NCBI RefSeq assembly: GCF_014201375.1
Contig: NZ_JACHDZ010000003.1
Coordinates: 496,001-560,000 of the forward strand
Direction of reading: 5' to 3'
Source of the DNA: Tunturiibacter empetritectus
GTDB lineage: Bacteria; Acidobacteriota; Terriglobia; Terriglobales; Acidobacteriaceae
Length of the DNA: 64,000 bases
Position numbers and translations under genes: made by a program. The notes below the pieces were generated by a model that saw nothing but the letters and a program-made list of their open reading frames with translations, was not told the origin of the DNA and searched no databases. Each line of letters opens with the position of its first letter. Within the stretch, counting starts at the first letter, position 1. Shown here in pieces: positions 53,263 through 61,491 of the stretch.

Positions 53263-54162
53263 TCACTGCACCCTCTCCCCATACTTCCGCAATATCTCCG
53301 CGCTAGCCGCCAGTAACCCATCCAGCGGCCGCAGTGGCTCCAACTCCGCTCCCAACGCCTTCAACTCCGCCAGCAGCACCTCCGTCGCGACATTTCCCAC
53401 CAGCGCATCCTGGGCAAACGGACAACCACCCAGCCCGCCAATCGCCGCATCGAACCGCCTGCACCCAGCCTCATACGCCGCACGAATCTTCTCTGCCGCC
53501 TGGTCCGGCCTTGCATGCAGATGCACCCCAATCTCAATCCCCTCATGCACTGCCAGAACATCCGCCACCAGATCGCTGACCTGTTTCGGCGTCGCCAGCC
53601 CCACCGTATCCGCCAGCGAGATCTGCGTCACCCCGTTATCCGCCAGCAGATCGCACGCCGCCACCACTTCGTCAATATCCCACGCCTCGCCATAAGGATT
53701 CCCAAACGCCATCGAGATGTACGCCACCACATCCATTCCCGCCTTGTACGCCAACGTGCCCACCTTCTCCAACTCCTCCAGCGCCTCCTCCGGCGTCTGA
53801 CTCTGATTCCGCTGCAAAAACGTCGGCGACACCGAATAAGGAAACCCCAGCGTCTGCACGCTCCCCGTCTTCACCGCCCGCTCGGCACCCTTCCCATTCA
53901 CCACAATGCCAATAATCTCGACATCATCTGGCGGATCAAGATACTCCAGCACCAGCTCCGAATCCGCCATCTGCGGCACCGCCGACCGCGAAACAAAGCT
54001 CACCGCATCGATATGCTTGAACCCCGCCGCAATCAACACCCGCAGATAATCCGCCTTTACCTCCGCTGGCATATTCTTCGGCAAGCCCTGCCAAGCATCC
54101 CGCGGACACTCAATAATCTTCACCAAGTTACTCACTCCCTTGTCGTCCTCTTTCTCTGTCAC
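53263..54162 (-). CDS. mvaB: Hydroxymethylglutaryl-CoA lyase
   Basis: HMG-CoA lyase, 299 residues, final step of leucine degradation: cleaves HMG-CoA to acetoacetate and acetyl-CoA. TIM-barrel family signature: VKIIECPRDAWQGL at the start with metal-binding/catalytic residues, FKHIDAVSFVSRSAVPQMAD, GVHLHARPDQAAEK with the zinc His pair, and GGLGGCPFAQDALVGNVATE with the active-site Cys. Start is GTG at 54162, overlapping the upstream hypothetical gene's stop (GTGA). Homologous names: mvaB/liuE. Confidence 0.93.
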   Translation of the reverse strand: MTEKEDDKGVSNLVKIIECPRDAWQGLPKNMPAEVKADYLRVLIAAGFKHIDAVSFVSRSAVPQMADSELVLEYLDPPDDVEIIGIVVNGKGAERAVKTGSVQTLGFPYSVSPTFLQRNQSQTPEEALEELEKVGTLAYKAGMDVVAYISMAFGNPYGEAWDIDEVVAACDLLADNGVTQISLADTVGLATPKQVSDLVADVLAVHEGIEIGVHLHARPDQAAEKIRAAYEAGCRRFDAAIGGLGGCPFAQDALVGNVATEVLLAELKALGAELEPLRPLDGLLAASAEILRKYGERVQ

Positions 54163-54581
54163 TGAACGACAATGACAGATTTATTCATTCGTGGCGATCC
54201 AGTCCAATCCTCCACCACACCATTCTTAATAGAAGAGCCTTCCATTCCTCCGAAAACAAAAACAAAAGCGTGAGGACCGAAGCTTGCATGTGCACCAGCC
54301 GTGGCGGAAGAAAGAACTATTACAAACCGCTTCAAGACACTAGCTCGAATTTTCCTAGCGGGAAAGGTCACCTTGCCTGTGAGATCAGTGATCAAATCAG
54401 CCTCACTACCTTTAGATTCGGCAGAGTAATCCCGATAGCTTTCACGAACTTTCGCGCCGCTAATCGAATTGTTTGATGTATCTACGACAGAGACCTCCCA
54501 AAGTGGAGCCTGCAGCGACTCGAACGGATAGACGAAGAGAAGAATCACGATAAGCGCTATGACAATTTGAAACTTCCTCAC
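54159..54581 (-). CDS. Small exported protein embedded in leucine operon
   Basis: Protein of 140 residues that I do not recognise. One N-terminal hydrophobic segment (residues 5-18, IVIALIVILLFVYPF) could be a signal or anchor. The next part is like a Pro/Ser carboxypeptidase-regulatory or Ig domain (WEVSVVDTSNNSISGAKVRE, TDLTGKVTFPARKI). It overlaps the carboxyltransferase and lyase genes by four bases on each side, so it is coupled to both, yet its base use is clearly less GC-rich than theirs and no metabolic role is obvious. Possibly a foreign insertion that kept the coupling. Confidence 0.6.
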   Translation of the reverse strand: MRKFQIVIALIVILLFVYPFESLQAPLWEVSVVDTSNNSISGAKVRESYRDYSAESKGSEADLITDLTGKVTFPARKIRASVLKRFVIVLSSATAGAHASFGPHAFVFVFGGMEGSSIKNGVVEDWTGSPRMNKSVIVVQ

Positions 54582-56284
54582 GTCTGCAAAACCCCCGGAT
54601 TAAACCTAGCCACATCCGGATTCAAACTAGCCGCCTCCAATGCCGTCATCAGCACCTCCCGCGTCTTCACCGGATCAATAATCGAATCAATCCAAAGCCT
54701 CGCCGCCCCGTACCTCGGATCGGCCTGCGCATCATACGACGACTTAATCTCGTCATACAGCGCCTTCTTCTCCGCATCCGACAGCACCTTCCCCCCACGC
54801 TCCATCTGCTTCGCCCTCACCTCCGCCAGAGTATTCGCCGCCGAAGCCCCACTCATCACCGCATACCGAGCCGTAGGCCACGCAAACAAAAACCGCGGAT
54901 CATAAGCCTTTCCGCACATCGCATAATGCCCCGCCCCAAAACTCCCACCCACAATCACCGTTATTTTGGGCACAACCGAAGTGCTCACCGCCGAAACCAT
55001 CTTCGCCCCGGCACGAATAATCCCACTCCACTCCGCATCCTTCCCCACCATGAACCCATTCACATCATGCAGAAAGATCAACGGCACCAGACTCTGATTG
55101 CAATCCATAATGAATCGCGCCGCCTTCTGCGCACTCTCCGTATAGATCACCCCGCCGAACTCCGTCCGCTTCTCTCCCGCCTGCGGCCCCACAGCAACCG
55201 TCTGCGACTGGTGCACCTTCTGATTCGCCACAATCCCCACAGCCCGTCCGCCAATTCGAGCATATCCACACAACACCGTCCGCCCAAAATCCTCCTTGTA
55301 CTCATCGAACTCCGAGCGATCCACGATCCGCGCAATCACCTCGCGCATGTCATACACATTGCTCGCAGCCTTCGCCGGATCAGGATCGATCAACCCATAC
55401 AGATCCTCCGCGGCAAACTTCGGCGCATCCTTCGCTGCGTCGTACCCCACGACACTAAACGGGGCCTTCGCCGGCGAGCCAATCTTCCCCACCAGAGAAC
55501 GTAACCGTGCCAGGCACATATGATCATTCGGCTCTTTGAAATCCACAGTGCCCGAGATCTCCGCGTGCATCGCCGCCCCGCCCAGCTCCTCAGCGTCGGT
55601 CTTCTGCCCGATCGCCGCCTGCACCAGCGACGGCCCCGCCAGAAACAACCCCGATCCCTCCGTCATCAACACCGTATCCGTCATCACCGGCAGATAAGCC
55701 CCGCCCGCCACGCACATCCCCATAATCGCCGTAATCTGCGGCACCCCCAGCGAGCTCATCACCGCGTTATTGCGAAACACTCTGCCGAAATCATCCGTAT
55801 CCGGAAACACATCCTCCTGCAGCGGCAGAAACACCCCCGCCGAATCCACCAGATACAGAGTCGGAATCCGATTCTCCAGCGCAATCGTCTGCGCCCGCAG
55901 CACCTTCTTCGCCGTCATCGGAAAAAACGCCCCCGCCTTCACCGTCGCGTCATTTGCGACGATCATGCACAGCCGCCCACTCACCCGCCCCAGCCCGGTC
56001 ACCACCCCCGCCGCCGGCGCGCCGCCATACTCGCCATACATCCCATACGCCGCCCATAGCCCCAACTCCAGAAACTCACTTCCCTCATCCAGCAGCAGCG
56101 CCAGGCGCTCCCGCACTGTCAGCCGCCCCTTGGCCCTCTGCGCCTCCGCAGCCTTCGCCCCGCCACCCAGCCGAATCTCATCCTCCGAGACCCGCAACGC
56201 CGCCATCAACACCTGCAACGCCGCACGATTCGCACCGAACCGCGCCGCCTTCACATCCAGCTTCGACCCCAACGAACTCTCCAA
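54578..56284 (-). CDS. Acyl-CoA carboxylase carboxyltransferase (methylcrotonyl-CoA-type)
   Basis: Beta subunit of a biotin-dependent carboxylase, 568 residues, with the two crotonase-type halves. N half: RERLALLLDEGSEFLELGLW, GVVTGLGRVSGRLCMIVAND, KAGAFFPMTAKKVLRAQTIA, and SAGVFLPLQEDVFPD. C half: FIMDCNQSLVPLIFLHDVNG, VIVGGSFGAGHYAMCGKAYD, and RFLFAWPTARYAVMSGASAA. Methylcrotonyl-CoA carboxylases are about this length. With the lyase and hydratase genes it fits MccB/LiuB in leucine catabolism; the biotin-carrying alpha subunit is not in the window. Confidence 0.9.
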   Translation of the reverse strand: MESSLGSKLDVKAARFGANRAALQVLMAALRVSEDEIRLGGGAKAAEAQRAKGRLTVRERLALLLDEGSEFLELGLWAAYGMYGEYGGAPAAGVVTGLGRVSGRLCMIVANDATVKAGAFFPMTAKKVLRAQTIALENRIPTLYLVDSAGVFLPLQEDVFPDTDDFGRVFRNNAVMSSLGVPQITAIMGMCVAGGAYLPVMTDTVLMTEGSGLFLAGPSLVQAAIGQKTDAEELGGAAMHAEISGTVDFKEPNDHMCLARLRSLVGKIGSPAKAPFSVVGYDAAKDAPKFAAEDLYGLIDPDPAKAASNVYDMREVIARIVDRSEFDEYKEDFGRTVLCGYARIGGRAVGIVANQKVHQSQTVAVGPQAGEKRTEFGGVIYTESAQKAARFIMDCNQSLVPLIFLHDVNGFMVGKDAEWSGIIRAGAKMVSAVSTSVVPKITVIVGGSFGAGHYAMCGKAYDPRFLFAWPTARYAVMSGASAANTLAEVRAKQMERGGKVLSDAEKKALYDEIKSSYDAQADPRYGAARLWIDSIIDPVKTREVLMTALEAASLNPDVARFNPGVLQT

Positions 56285-56431
56285 CTTCCATCCTCCGATA
56301 ACCGGCCAATCACAAAAGCGTGCCAGCCTAGCATCTTAGCTGCACATTACGTTCACCGTCTCGTCCGAACCCGTGTACCCTATCTTCGAACTGAAACCAG
56401 AGATAGTTCAGACATCCCACGGAGACACGGA

Positions 56432-56905
56432 ATGAACCTCCGAACCAAACTCGCACAGTTGATCCTGATCTCCGGCGCGCTTCTCCTGCCTGTCCACGGC
56501 ATCGCTCAAACTCCCACCGTCGACCTCGACAAATCCATCGACCTCTCCGTCGGAAGCCACGCGAAAGTTCAGCAGCTCCTCTTCAACCTCCAGCAAGCCG
56601 TCGCCCAGCACAACCCCGCCGCCGTCGCCGCCCTCGTTCACTACCCCATCAAGGTCAACCCCGGCAAGCGTCCCATCACCATCAAATCCCCAAAGGCCTT
56701 CATCAAGGACTACGACCGCGTCATCACCTCCGACATCTCCTCGGTCATCCTGAAACAAAAATACGACGCTCTCTTCGTCAACTCCCAGGGCGTCATGCTC
56801 GGCGACGGCGAAGTCTGGATCACCGGCTTCTGTCAGGACAAAAATTGCAAAAGCTCCGACATAAAGATCGGCACCATCCAGGACACCACAAACCTCAAGC
56901 CATAA
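56432..56905 (+). CDS. Exported protein of unknown function (SnoaL/NTF2-like candidate)
   Basis: Secreted protein of 157 residues: signal peptide about 1-25 (LILISGALLLPVHGIAQ). The mature part (QQLLFNLQQAVAQHNPAAVA, ALVHYPIKVNPGKRP, KAFIKDYDRVIT, QKYDALFVNSQGVMLGDGEVWITGFC) has the helix-strand pattern of periplasmic NTF2/SnoaL-like small domains and a Cys pair (FCQDKNC). Function unknown. Divergent from the carboxyltransferase gene, convergent with nothing. The pncA gene follows 93 bases later. Confidence 0.75.
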   Translation: MNLRTKLAQLILISGALLLPVHGIAQTPTVDLDKSIDLSVGSHAKVQQLLFNLQQAVAQHNPAAVAALVHYPIKVNPGKRPITIKSPKAFIKDYDRVITSDISSVILKQKYDALFVNSQGVMLGDGEVWITGFCQDKNCKSSDIKIGTIQDTTNLKP

Positions 56906-56998
56906 TCAGGTCCGGGTGCCCCATATCTCGATTTCGAGATGTGGGCATCGTCCGAAGGACGACCGTACTCTTCACTTGTGCTCTACCATCAAGTCACT

Positions 56999-57640
56999 AT
57001 GCAACTCCAACCCACCGACGCACTCCTCGTCATCGACGTCCAAAACGACTTCATGCCCGGCGGCGCATTGCCCATCCCAGACAGCGACGCCGTAGTCCCC
57101 CTCATCAACGCCCTCGCAAAAAAGTTCGACCACGTCATCCTCACCCAGGACTGGCACCCCACCCAACACATTTCCTTCGCCACCACCCACGCCGCAACTC
57201 ATGCGAACGCCCAGCCCTACGAGACCATTCAGGCCCCCTACGGTCCCCAGACCCTCTGGCCCGAACACGTCCTCCAACACACCGAAGGCGCAGCCTTCCA
57301 TCCCGCCCTCTCCATCCCCCACGCCGAACTCATCCTCCGCAAAGGCTTCCGCCGCCACATCGACAGCTACTCCGCCTTCCTCGAGAACGACCACACCACA
57401 CCCACCGGCCTCGCTGGGTACCTCCGCGAGCGCAACCTCACCCGCCTCTTCCTCTGCGGCCTCGCCTACGACTTCTGCGTCCGCTACTCGGCCCTCGACG
57501 GCCACGTCCTCGGCTTCGAAACGGTAGTCCTCGAAGACGCCACCCGCCCCGTCAACCTACCCGGCTCAGTCGATGCAACAAATCAGTCCTTCTCTGCGAA
57601 CAGAATCGCAAAAATTCCAAGCAGCGAACTCGGTGTCTAA
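56999..57640 (+). CDS. pncA: Nicotinamidase/pyrazinamidase
   Basis: PncA, 213 residues, converts nicotinamide to nicotinate in the NAD salvage route. Seen: LLVIDVQNDFMPGG with catalytic Asp13, LTQDWHPTQHISF (metal Asp and His), ILRKGFRRHIDSYSAF with the catalytic Lys and Tyr, and CGLAYDFCVRYSALDG with the nucleophilic Cys. I start at ATG 56999; the 20-codon upstream part of the open frame is unlike the family. The last 20 residues (ATNQSFSANRIAKIPSSE) deviate from the usual ending, as if the 3' end was replaced where the next gene starts. Confidence 0.94.
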   Translation: MQLQPTDALLVIDVQNDFMPGGALPIPDSDAVVPLINALAKKFDHVILTQDWHPTQHISFATTHAATHANAQPYETIQAPYGPQTLWPEHVLQHTEGAAFHPALSIPHAELILRKGFRRHIDSYSAFLENDHTTPTGLAGYLRERNLTRLFLCGLAYDFCVRYSALDGHVLGFETVVLEDATRPVNLPGSVDATNQSFSANRIAKIPSSELGV

Positions 57641-58021
57641 ATGACAGAACACCTCACCGCTTCTGAAAGATCCTCTTCGGACAACTGGAAGGAAGTAACT
57701 GCGACAGTATTATCCAGCACTTACCATCCTGCCCGTCTCCGCGATTTGTCTGATGACTATCAGGACAATAGTTTTTTCGTGGTCAGTTTCAGTTACACCG
57801 TCGACGGAAAGCTTTTCGTCGACGAATACGAACGCAGCGAACCGCTGGATAGAGGGCACGAAATCGTGATTCTCTATAACTCTTCAAAGCCAGGCGAAAA
57901 CAACCTTTCCGAAGTAGCTCCCACATCAAGATCTCGCATTGTTGGTTGGGTTGGAGGGGCGATTCTTGCGGCACTCATCATCTATCTCGCCAAACATTTC
58001 GACCTGCCTGATGAGTTTTAA
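57641..58021 (+). CDS. DUF3592-like membrane protein
   Basis: Protein of 126 residues with an N-terminal beta-rich extracytoplasmic/cytosolic domain (VTATVLSSTYHP, FFVVSFSYTVDGKLFVDE, VILYNSSKPGENNLSE), typical of DUF3592-like sequences, and a C-terminal membrane helix (VGWVGGAILAALIIYLA). Its ATG follows the pncA TAA without a base between. Function unknown. Its composition is lower in GC than the pncA gene around it. The last four bases overlap the convergent HD gene. Confidence 0.68.
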   Translation: MTEHLTASERSSSDNWKEVTATVLSSTYHPARLRDLSDDYQDNSFFVVSFSYTVDGKLFVDEYERSEPLDRGHEIVILYNSSKPGENNLSEVAPTSRSRIVGWVGGAILAALIIYLAKHFDLPDEF

Positions 58022-58638
58022 GAGCTAAGAGACTCGTTCCCTTCCAGCCCCAACTCCCCCGCCCGCGCCTGCATCGCCCGCAGACAGTTCCCCACATGCT
58101 CGTCCACACTCAACCCCAACAACTCCGCCCCATCCGTAATATCCTCCCGCTTCACTGCCCGCGCGAACGCCTTATCCTTCATCTTCTTCTTTACTCCCGC
58201 CACCTCCACCTCGTGAATCGACTTCGAAGGTTTCACCAGCGCACACGCCGTCAAAAAACCCGCAAGCTCATCGCAGGCAAACAACGCCTTATCCAGATGC
58301 GACTCCCGTGGCGTTCCCGAGTAGTCCGCGTGCGCCAAAATCGCATGCACCACCTCCTCCGGCCATCCCAACTCCCGCAGATGCCTCACTCCGACAAACG
58401 GATGCTCCTCCAGCGAAGGATGCCGCTCATAGTCCATATCGTGCAGCAGCCCAGCACTCGCATATCTCCCGACAAACTCCGCAGCCTCTTCCCCCAAAAG
58501 TCCCAACCGCGAAGCCTCCATCACGCCATAGGCCTCCGTGCAAACCGAAACCGCCAGCCCATGCTTCCGCAGACTCTCTCCCTTGGTCCACTCCTCCAAC
58601 AACGCCAGCGCCTGCCCTCGCCCAAAACCATCGCTCAT
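58018..58638 (-). CDS. HD domain metal-dependent hydrolase-like protein
   Basis: HD-superfamily protein of 206 residues. The metal motif is GLLHDMDYERHPSL near 68-81, preceded by KHGLAVSVCTEAYGVMEA (first His) and followed by HAILAHADYSGTPR, matching HDIG-type hydrolases annotated as hydrolase/phosphohydrolase. The C-terminal half is helical (DKAFARAVKREDITDGAELLG). Substrate unknown. I use ATG 58638 (MSDGFGRG). The gene tail overlaps the DUF3592-like gene by four bases. Confidence 0.83.
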   Translation of the reverse strand: MSDGFGRGQALALLEEWTKGESLRKHGLAVSVCTEAYGVMEASRLGLLGEEAAEFVGRYASAGLLHDMDYERHPSLEEHPFVGVRHLRELGWPEEVVHAILAHADYSGTPRESHLDKALFACDELAGFLTACALVKPSKSIHEVEVAGVKKKMKDKAFARAVKREDITDGAELLGLSVDEHVGNCLRAMQARAGELGLEGNESLSS

Positions 58639-58868
58639 GCAATAACTCCTCCTCTCCAAATCTAACCCGATCCCCGCCTATCTCCTCCCCGCTGAGCCAG
58701 CAAGTTACCACTTTGGTTCCTTTCCGGCTTTTTCCGACATTTGTGGAGTCTTTAGCGGTTTTTTTGTTGACTCACCCGAGTCCCAGTGTCAATCTAGGCA
58801 CATCATATGTTCCGTTATCGGACATGTGCTGGGTCCTTGCTCTGGGTCCCTTCGCAACAACACAACTT

Positions 58869-59402
58869 ATGGCAACCATGATGGCACCTGTCGAACAACG
58901 TGAGGTACTACGTTGCGACCACTGCAGTTTGGTGCAGTTTCGGACAGCCAATGCGCTGTGCCGCCGCTGCCACAAATGCCTCGAGGTCGAAGAGCCCGAA
59001 CCAGCTCCCGCACCACTGGCGCTGGTTCCCCCACCATCAACCCAGGAAGGCGGCCTGCAGGTAGCCAGCGCCGTTCGAGACCTGCGCCACGTGCGCAATC
59101 TCTCGCAGCGTCAGCTTGCAGCTCGCATGGGAGTACCACGCACCTACATCTCCAAGATCGAGAATGGCAAGGCCATGCCGACCCTGTCCTCCCTCGATCG
59201 CCTCGCTCGCGCACTCCAGGTCGACATCTCCGCCCTGCTGCGCGACTCCAACACCCGCCATCGCGACGAGACCGCGGTCCTGATGACCGATCCCTTCCTC
59301 GCCGAGATCGCCACCTACACCTCGCAACTCGACGAACTACAGCGGTCCATCTTCCTGAATCATGTTCGCGAACTGGCCGCAGGACGCCGTCGTACCGCGT
59401 AA
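58869..59402 (+). CDS. Zinc-ribbon XRE-type HTH regulator
   Basis: DNA-binding protein of 177 residues. An N-terminal zinc ribbon (Cys16, Cys19, Cys31, Cys34 in LRCDHCSLVQF and LCRRCHKCL) is followed by a Pro/Ala-rich linker and an XRE HTH domain (SQRQLAARMGVPRTYISKIE, near 93-112) with a following dimer helix, then an extra helical part (LDELQRSIFLNHVRELAAGR). The ATG at 58869 gives a compact domain order; the longer frame upstream is shadow. Regulates an unknown promoter. Confidence 0.85.
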   Translation: MATMMAPVEQREVLRCDHCSLVQFRTANALCRRCHKCLEVEEPEPAPAPLALVPPPSTQEGGLQVASAVRDLRHVRNLSQRQLAARMGVPRTYISKIENGKAMPTLSSLDRLARALQVDISALLRDSNTRHRDETAVLMTDPFLAEIATYTSQLDELQRSIFLNHVRELAAGRRRTA

Positions 59403-59586
59403 ATAGCGTCCCTGCAACACCGGCCCGCAACACCGCTCCACGACCTCCAGGGAGGCGTCAGCATTTCACGTGACGCCTTCCTCTCCTTCTCCCCTCAACT
59501 CCCCGCCTCCCTCGCGCGAAAGATGTATAGGGCGTTCATTGCGCGCCCCCCAGCGGTGTGCTAGCGTCAATATCTGCGAGGTCGCT

Positions 59587-60573
59587 TTGCGCGCATCATC
59601 ACCCCTACCGAACTCCAGCCGCGTCCCCAATCGCAGCCATGAGCTCTCTGCCGAAGAGCAGAGCGTCTACCGGCAGCTGGATCCAGCAAAAATTCCCCAG
59701 CACGTCGCCATCATCATGGACGGCAACGGCCGCTGGGCCGGAAAACGTGCCCTCAAGCGCTTCCTCGGCCACCAGAAGGGCGCCGAGTCCGTTCAGTTCG
59801 TCGTAGAGACCGCCTCGCGCATCAACCTGCCCTGGCTCACCCTCTACGCCTTCTCGCTCGAAAACAATCTCCGCCGCCCCAAGTCCGAAGTCAGCTTCCT
59901 CATGAAGCTTCTCAAAAGCTACCTCGTCGGAAACGTCAAACGCATGAACGACAACAACGTTCGCATGGCCTACATCGGCCGCACCCACGACCTGCCGCAG
60001 GAGGTCCAGGACACCATGCAGTGGGCCTCGGAGTCCACGGCCAAGAACACCGGCACTACCCTCACCCTGGCCCTCAACTATGGCGCCCGCTCCGAGATCG
60101 TCGACGCCGTCCGCACCATCCTCACCGACCTCACCACCGAAGCCCACACCCGCGGCTGTTCCGTCGAGGATCTCCTCGGAGCCGGCGCACTCGAGTCCCT
60201 CGACGAGCCCACCATCGCCCGCGCCCTCTACACCGCGCACATGCCCGACCCCGACCTCGTCATCCGCACCTCCGGCGAGCAGCGCATCTCCAACTTCCTC
60301 CTCTGGCAGATCGCCTACTCCGAGATCTTCGTCACCGACCGCCTCTGGCCCGACTTCAACGGCCTTCACCTGCTCGAGGCCATCAACGCCTACCAGCATC
60401 GCGAGCGCCGATTCGGTGGCCTCGGCGAAAGCTTCACCGACGAAGACCTCAACAACCTCGAGCCCGCCGAAGAAGTAGCCGCCGAGATCAAGGACCACCT
60501 CATCCCCAAATCGGACGCCAAAGCCGAGAGCAAATCAGAAGCAAAGCCCGACGCCGTCCTCACCCGCCGCTAG
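59587..60573 (+). CDS. uppS: Undecaprenyl diphosphate synthase
   Basis: Cis-prenyltransferase making the lipid carrier of peptidoglycan and LPS. Seen: HVAIIMDGNGRWAGKRALKR with the catalytic Asp, GAESVQFVVETASRIN, LTLYAFSLENNLRRP, LNYGARSEIVDAVR, DPDLVIRTSGEQRISNFLLWQ and FVTDRLWPDFNGL. The C-terminal tail is Lys/Glu-rich. The start is uncertain: no ATG lies in frame before the core. I prefer TTG 59587 with GAGG upstream; the GTG at 59470 is longer. A typical location with cdsA and dxr. Confidence 0.92.
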   Translation: MRASSPLPNSSRVPNRSHELSAEEQSVYRQLDPAKIPQHVAIIMDGNGRWAGKRALKRFLGHQKGAESVQFVVETASRINLPWLTLYAFSLENNLRRPKSEVSFLMKLLKSYLVGNVKRMNDNNVRMAYIGRTHDLPQEVQDTMQWASESTAKNTGTTLTLALNYGARSEIVDAVRTILTDLTTEAHTRGCSVEDLLGAGALESLDEPTIARALYTAHMPDPDLVIRTSGEQRISNFLLWQIAYSEIFVTDRLWPDFNGLHLLEAINAYQHRERRFGGLGESFTDEDLNNLEPAEEVAAEIKDHLIPKSDAKAESKSEAKPDAVLTRR

Positions 60574-60586
60574 CAAGCTAACAATA

Positions 60587-60765
60587 GTCCTGCCGGACGG
60601 GCCTCCTGCGCGGAGCGCGGGCGTTCGCACGCCTTTTTAAAGCTTCGCGTGGTCCTCCCGTTGGTCGGCACAATCATCCCTCGCGACCAACGGGAGCGCC
60701 AAACCGAAGGGGTATACACGTCACGAAGTGACCGACCTCCGCGCAGGAGGGCCGTCCGACAGGAC
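60587..60765. repeat. Giant palindromic element B, copy 2, between convergent genes
   Basis: 179 bases between the uppS stop (60573) and the PadR stop (60789). Ends GTCCTGCCGGACGGGCC and GGCCGTCCGACAGGAC pair, as do CTCCTGCGCGGAG/CTCCGCGCAGGAG and CTCCCGTTGGTCG/CGACCAACGGGAG. The inner part of the left arm is replaced by a different stretch containing a small terminator (60620-60638). Right half nearly identical to copy 1, including GGGGTATACACGTCACGAAGTGACC. Confidence 0.88.
60620..60638 (+). terminator. Intrinsic terminator within element B copy 2
   Basis: GGCGT (60620-60624), loop TCGC, ACGCC (60629-60633), then TTTTT. A 5-base stem followed by a T run, 46 bases past the uppS stop on the plus strand. 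Short, so moderate strength at best. Confidence 0.5.
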
Positions 60766-60788
60766 ACCCGCGTCTCGCGCCGTGATAG

Positions 60789-61391
60789 TCACGCCCTCTC
60801 AATCTGCTTGGCAGCCGCGTCGATGATGTCCGTAATCGCGTGAATCTGTTCCGTCGTCAGCGGCCCCTTCTTCATCCGCAACGACATCCGGAAGTTCTCG
60901 ACAGCGCGTTCGATCTGAGGAGAACGACCACTCCCCTGCTCACTGCGAGCATGGTCCATCCTCGCGAAGATCGCATCTACCATCGCCTTGTTCTCGGCGA
61001 GTGACTTTGCCCCTTCTTCCGTGATCGTATAAAGCTTCCGCGCGCCCTCGGAGACCACGGTCGCGTGCCCCATCTCCTCGAGCATCGTCAGCATCGGATA
61101 CACCACGCCCGGACTCGGCGCATACATTCCGCCCAGCCGCTCCTGGATCGACTTGATGATCTCGTAGCCATGGCTCGGCTTCTCCGCAATCTGCTGCAGG
61201 ATCACGTAGCGAAGATCGCCCGCGCCGAAGAACCGCATCGGGCCTCCCCGTCCTCCGCGAAAACCATGCCGCCCTCCGCCAAAGTCGCCAAATCCACCTC
61301 GTTGATCGTCCCTGTGTCTCTCACCACGGCCTTCTTCTCTGCCATGGCAACCTCTGTAGTGCTCGTGTAAGTGCTCGTGTAGTTTTCTCAT
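60789..61391 (-). CDS. PadR family regulator with His/Gly/Arg-rich N-terminal extension
   Basis: PadR winged-helix repressor, 200 residues. Winged HTH domain from about 52 to 130: LRYVILQQIAEKPSHGYEII, GMYAPSPGVVYPMLTMLEEMG, ARKLYTITEEG. C-terminal helix for dimerisation (LTTEQIHAITDIIDAA). The first 51 residues are rich in His, Arg and Gly (LHEHLHEHYRGCHG, GGRHGFRGGRGG), suggestive of metal binding or disorder. It has an adjacent palindrome upstream and is divergent from cdsA, so it likely autoregulates. Family members sense phenolics or drugs. Confidence 0.86.
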   Translation of the reverse strand: MRKLHEHLHEHYRGCHGREEGRGERHRDDQRGGFGDFGGGRHGFRGGRGGPMRFFGAGDLRYVILQQIAEKPSHGYEIIKSIQERLGGMYAPSPGVVYPMLTMLEEMGHATVVSEGARKLYTITEEGAKSLAENKAMVDAIFARMDHARSEQGSGRSPQIERAVENFRMSLRMKKGPLTTEQIHAITDIIDAAAKQIERA

Positions 61392-61410
61392 GCCATGGAT
61401 AGTACTAAGA

Positions 61411-61434
61411 TATATCTTGATAAGTCAAGATATA
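61411..61434. promoter_or_regulatory. Palindromic operator (PadR-like) in padR-cdsA gap
   Basis: Perfect inverted repeat with 10-base arms: TATATCTTGA (61411-61420), centre TAAG, and TCAAGATATA (61425-61434). It lies 20 bases upstream of the PadR start within the 100-base divergent gap. AT-rich dyads of this kind are typical PadR-family operators. Likely autoregulation. Confidence 0.7.
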
Positions 61435-61491
61435 AAATAAAATAATCTTCCCCAGCCGATATCTAGCCCGATATATCCTGTTCAGGACTTC

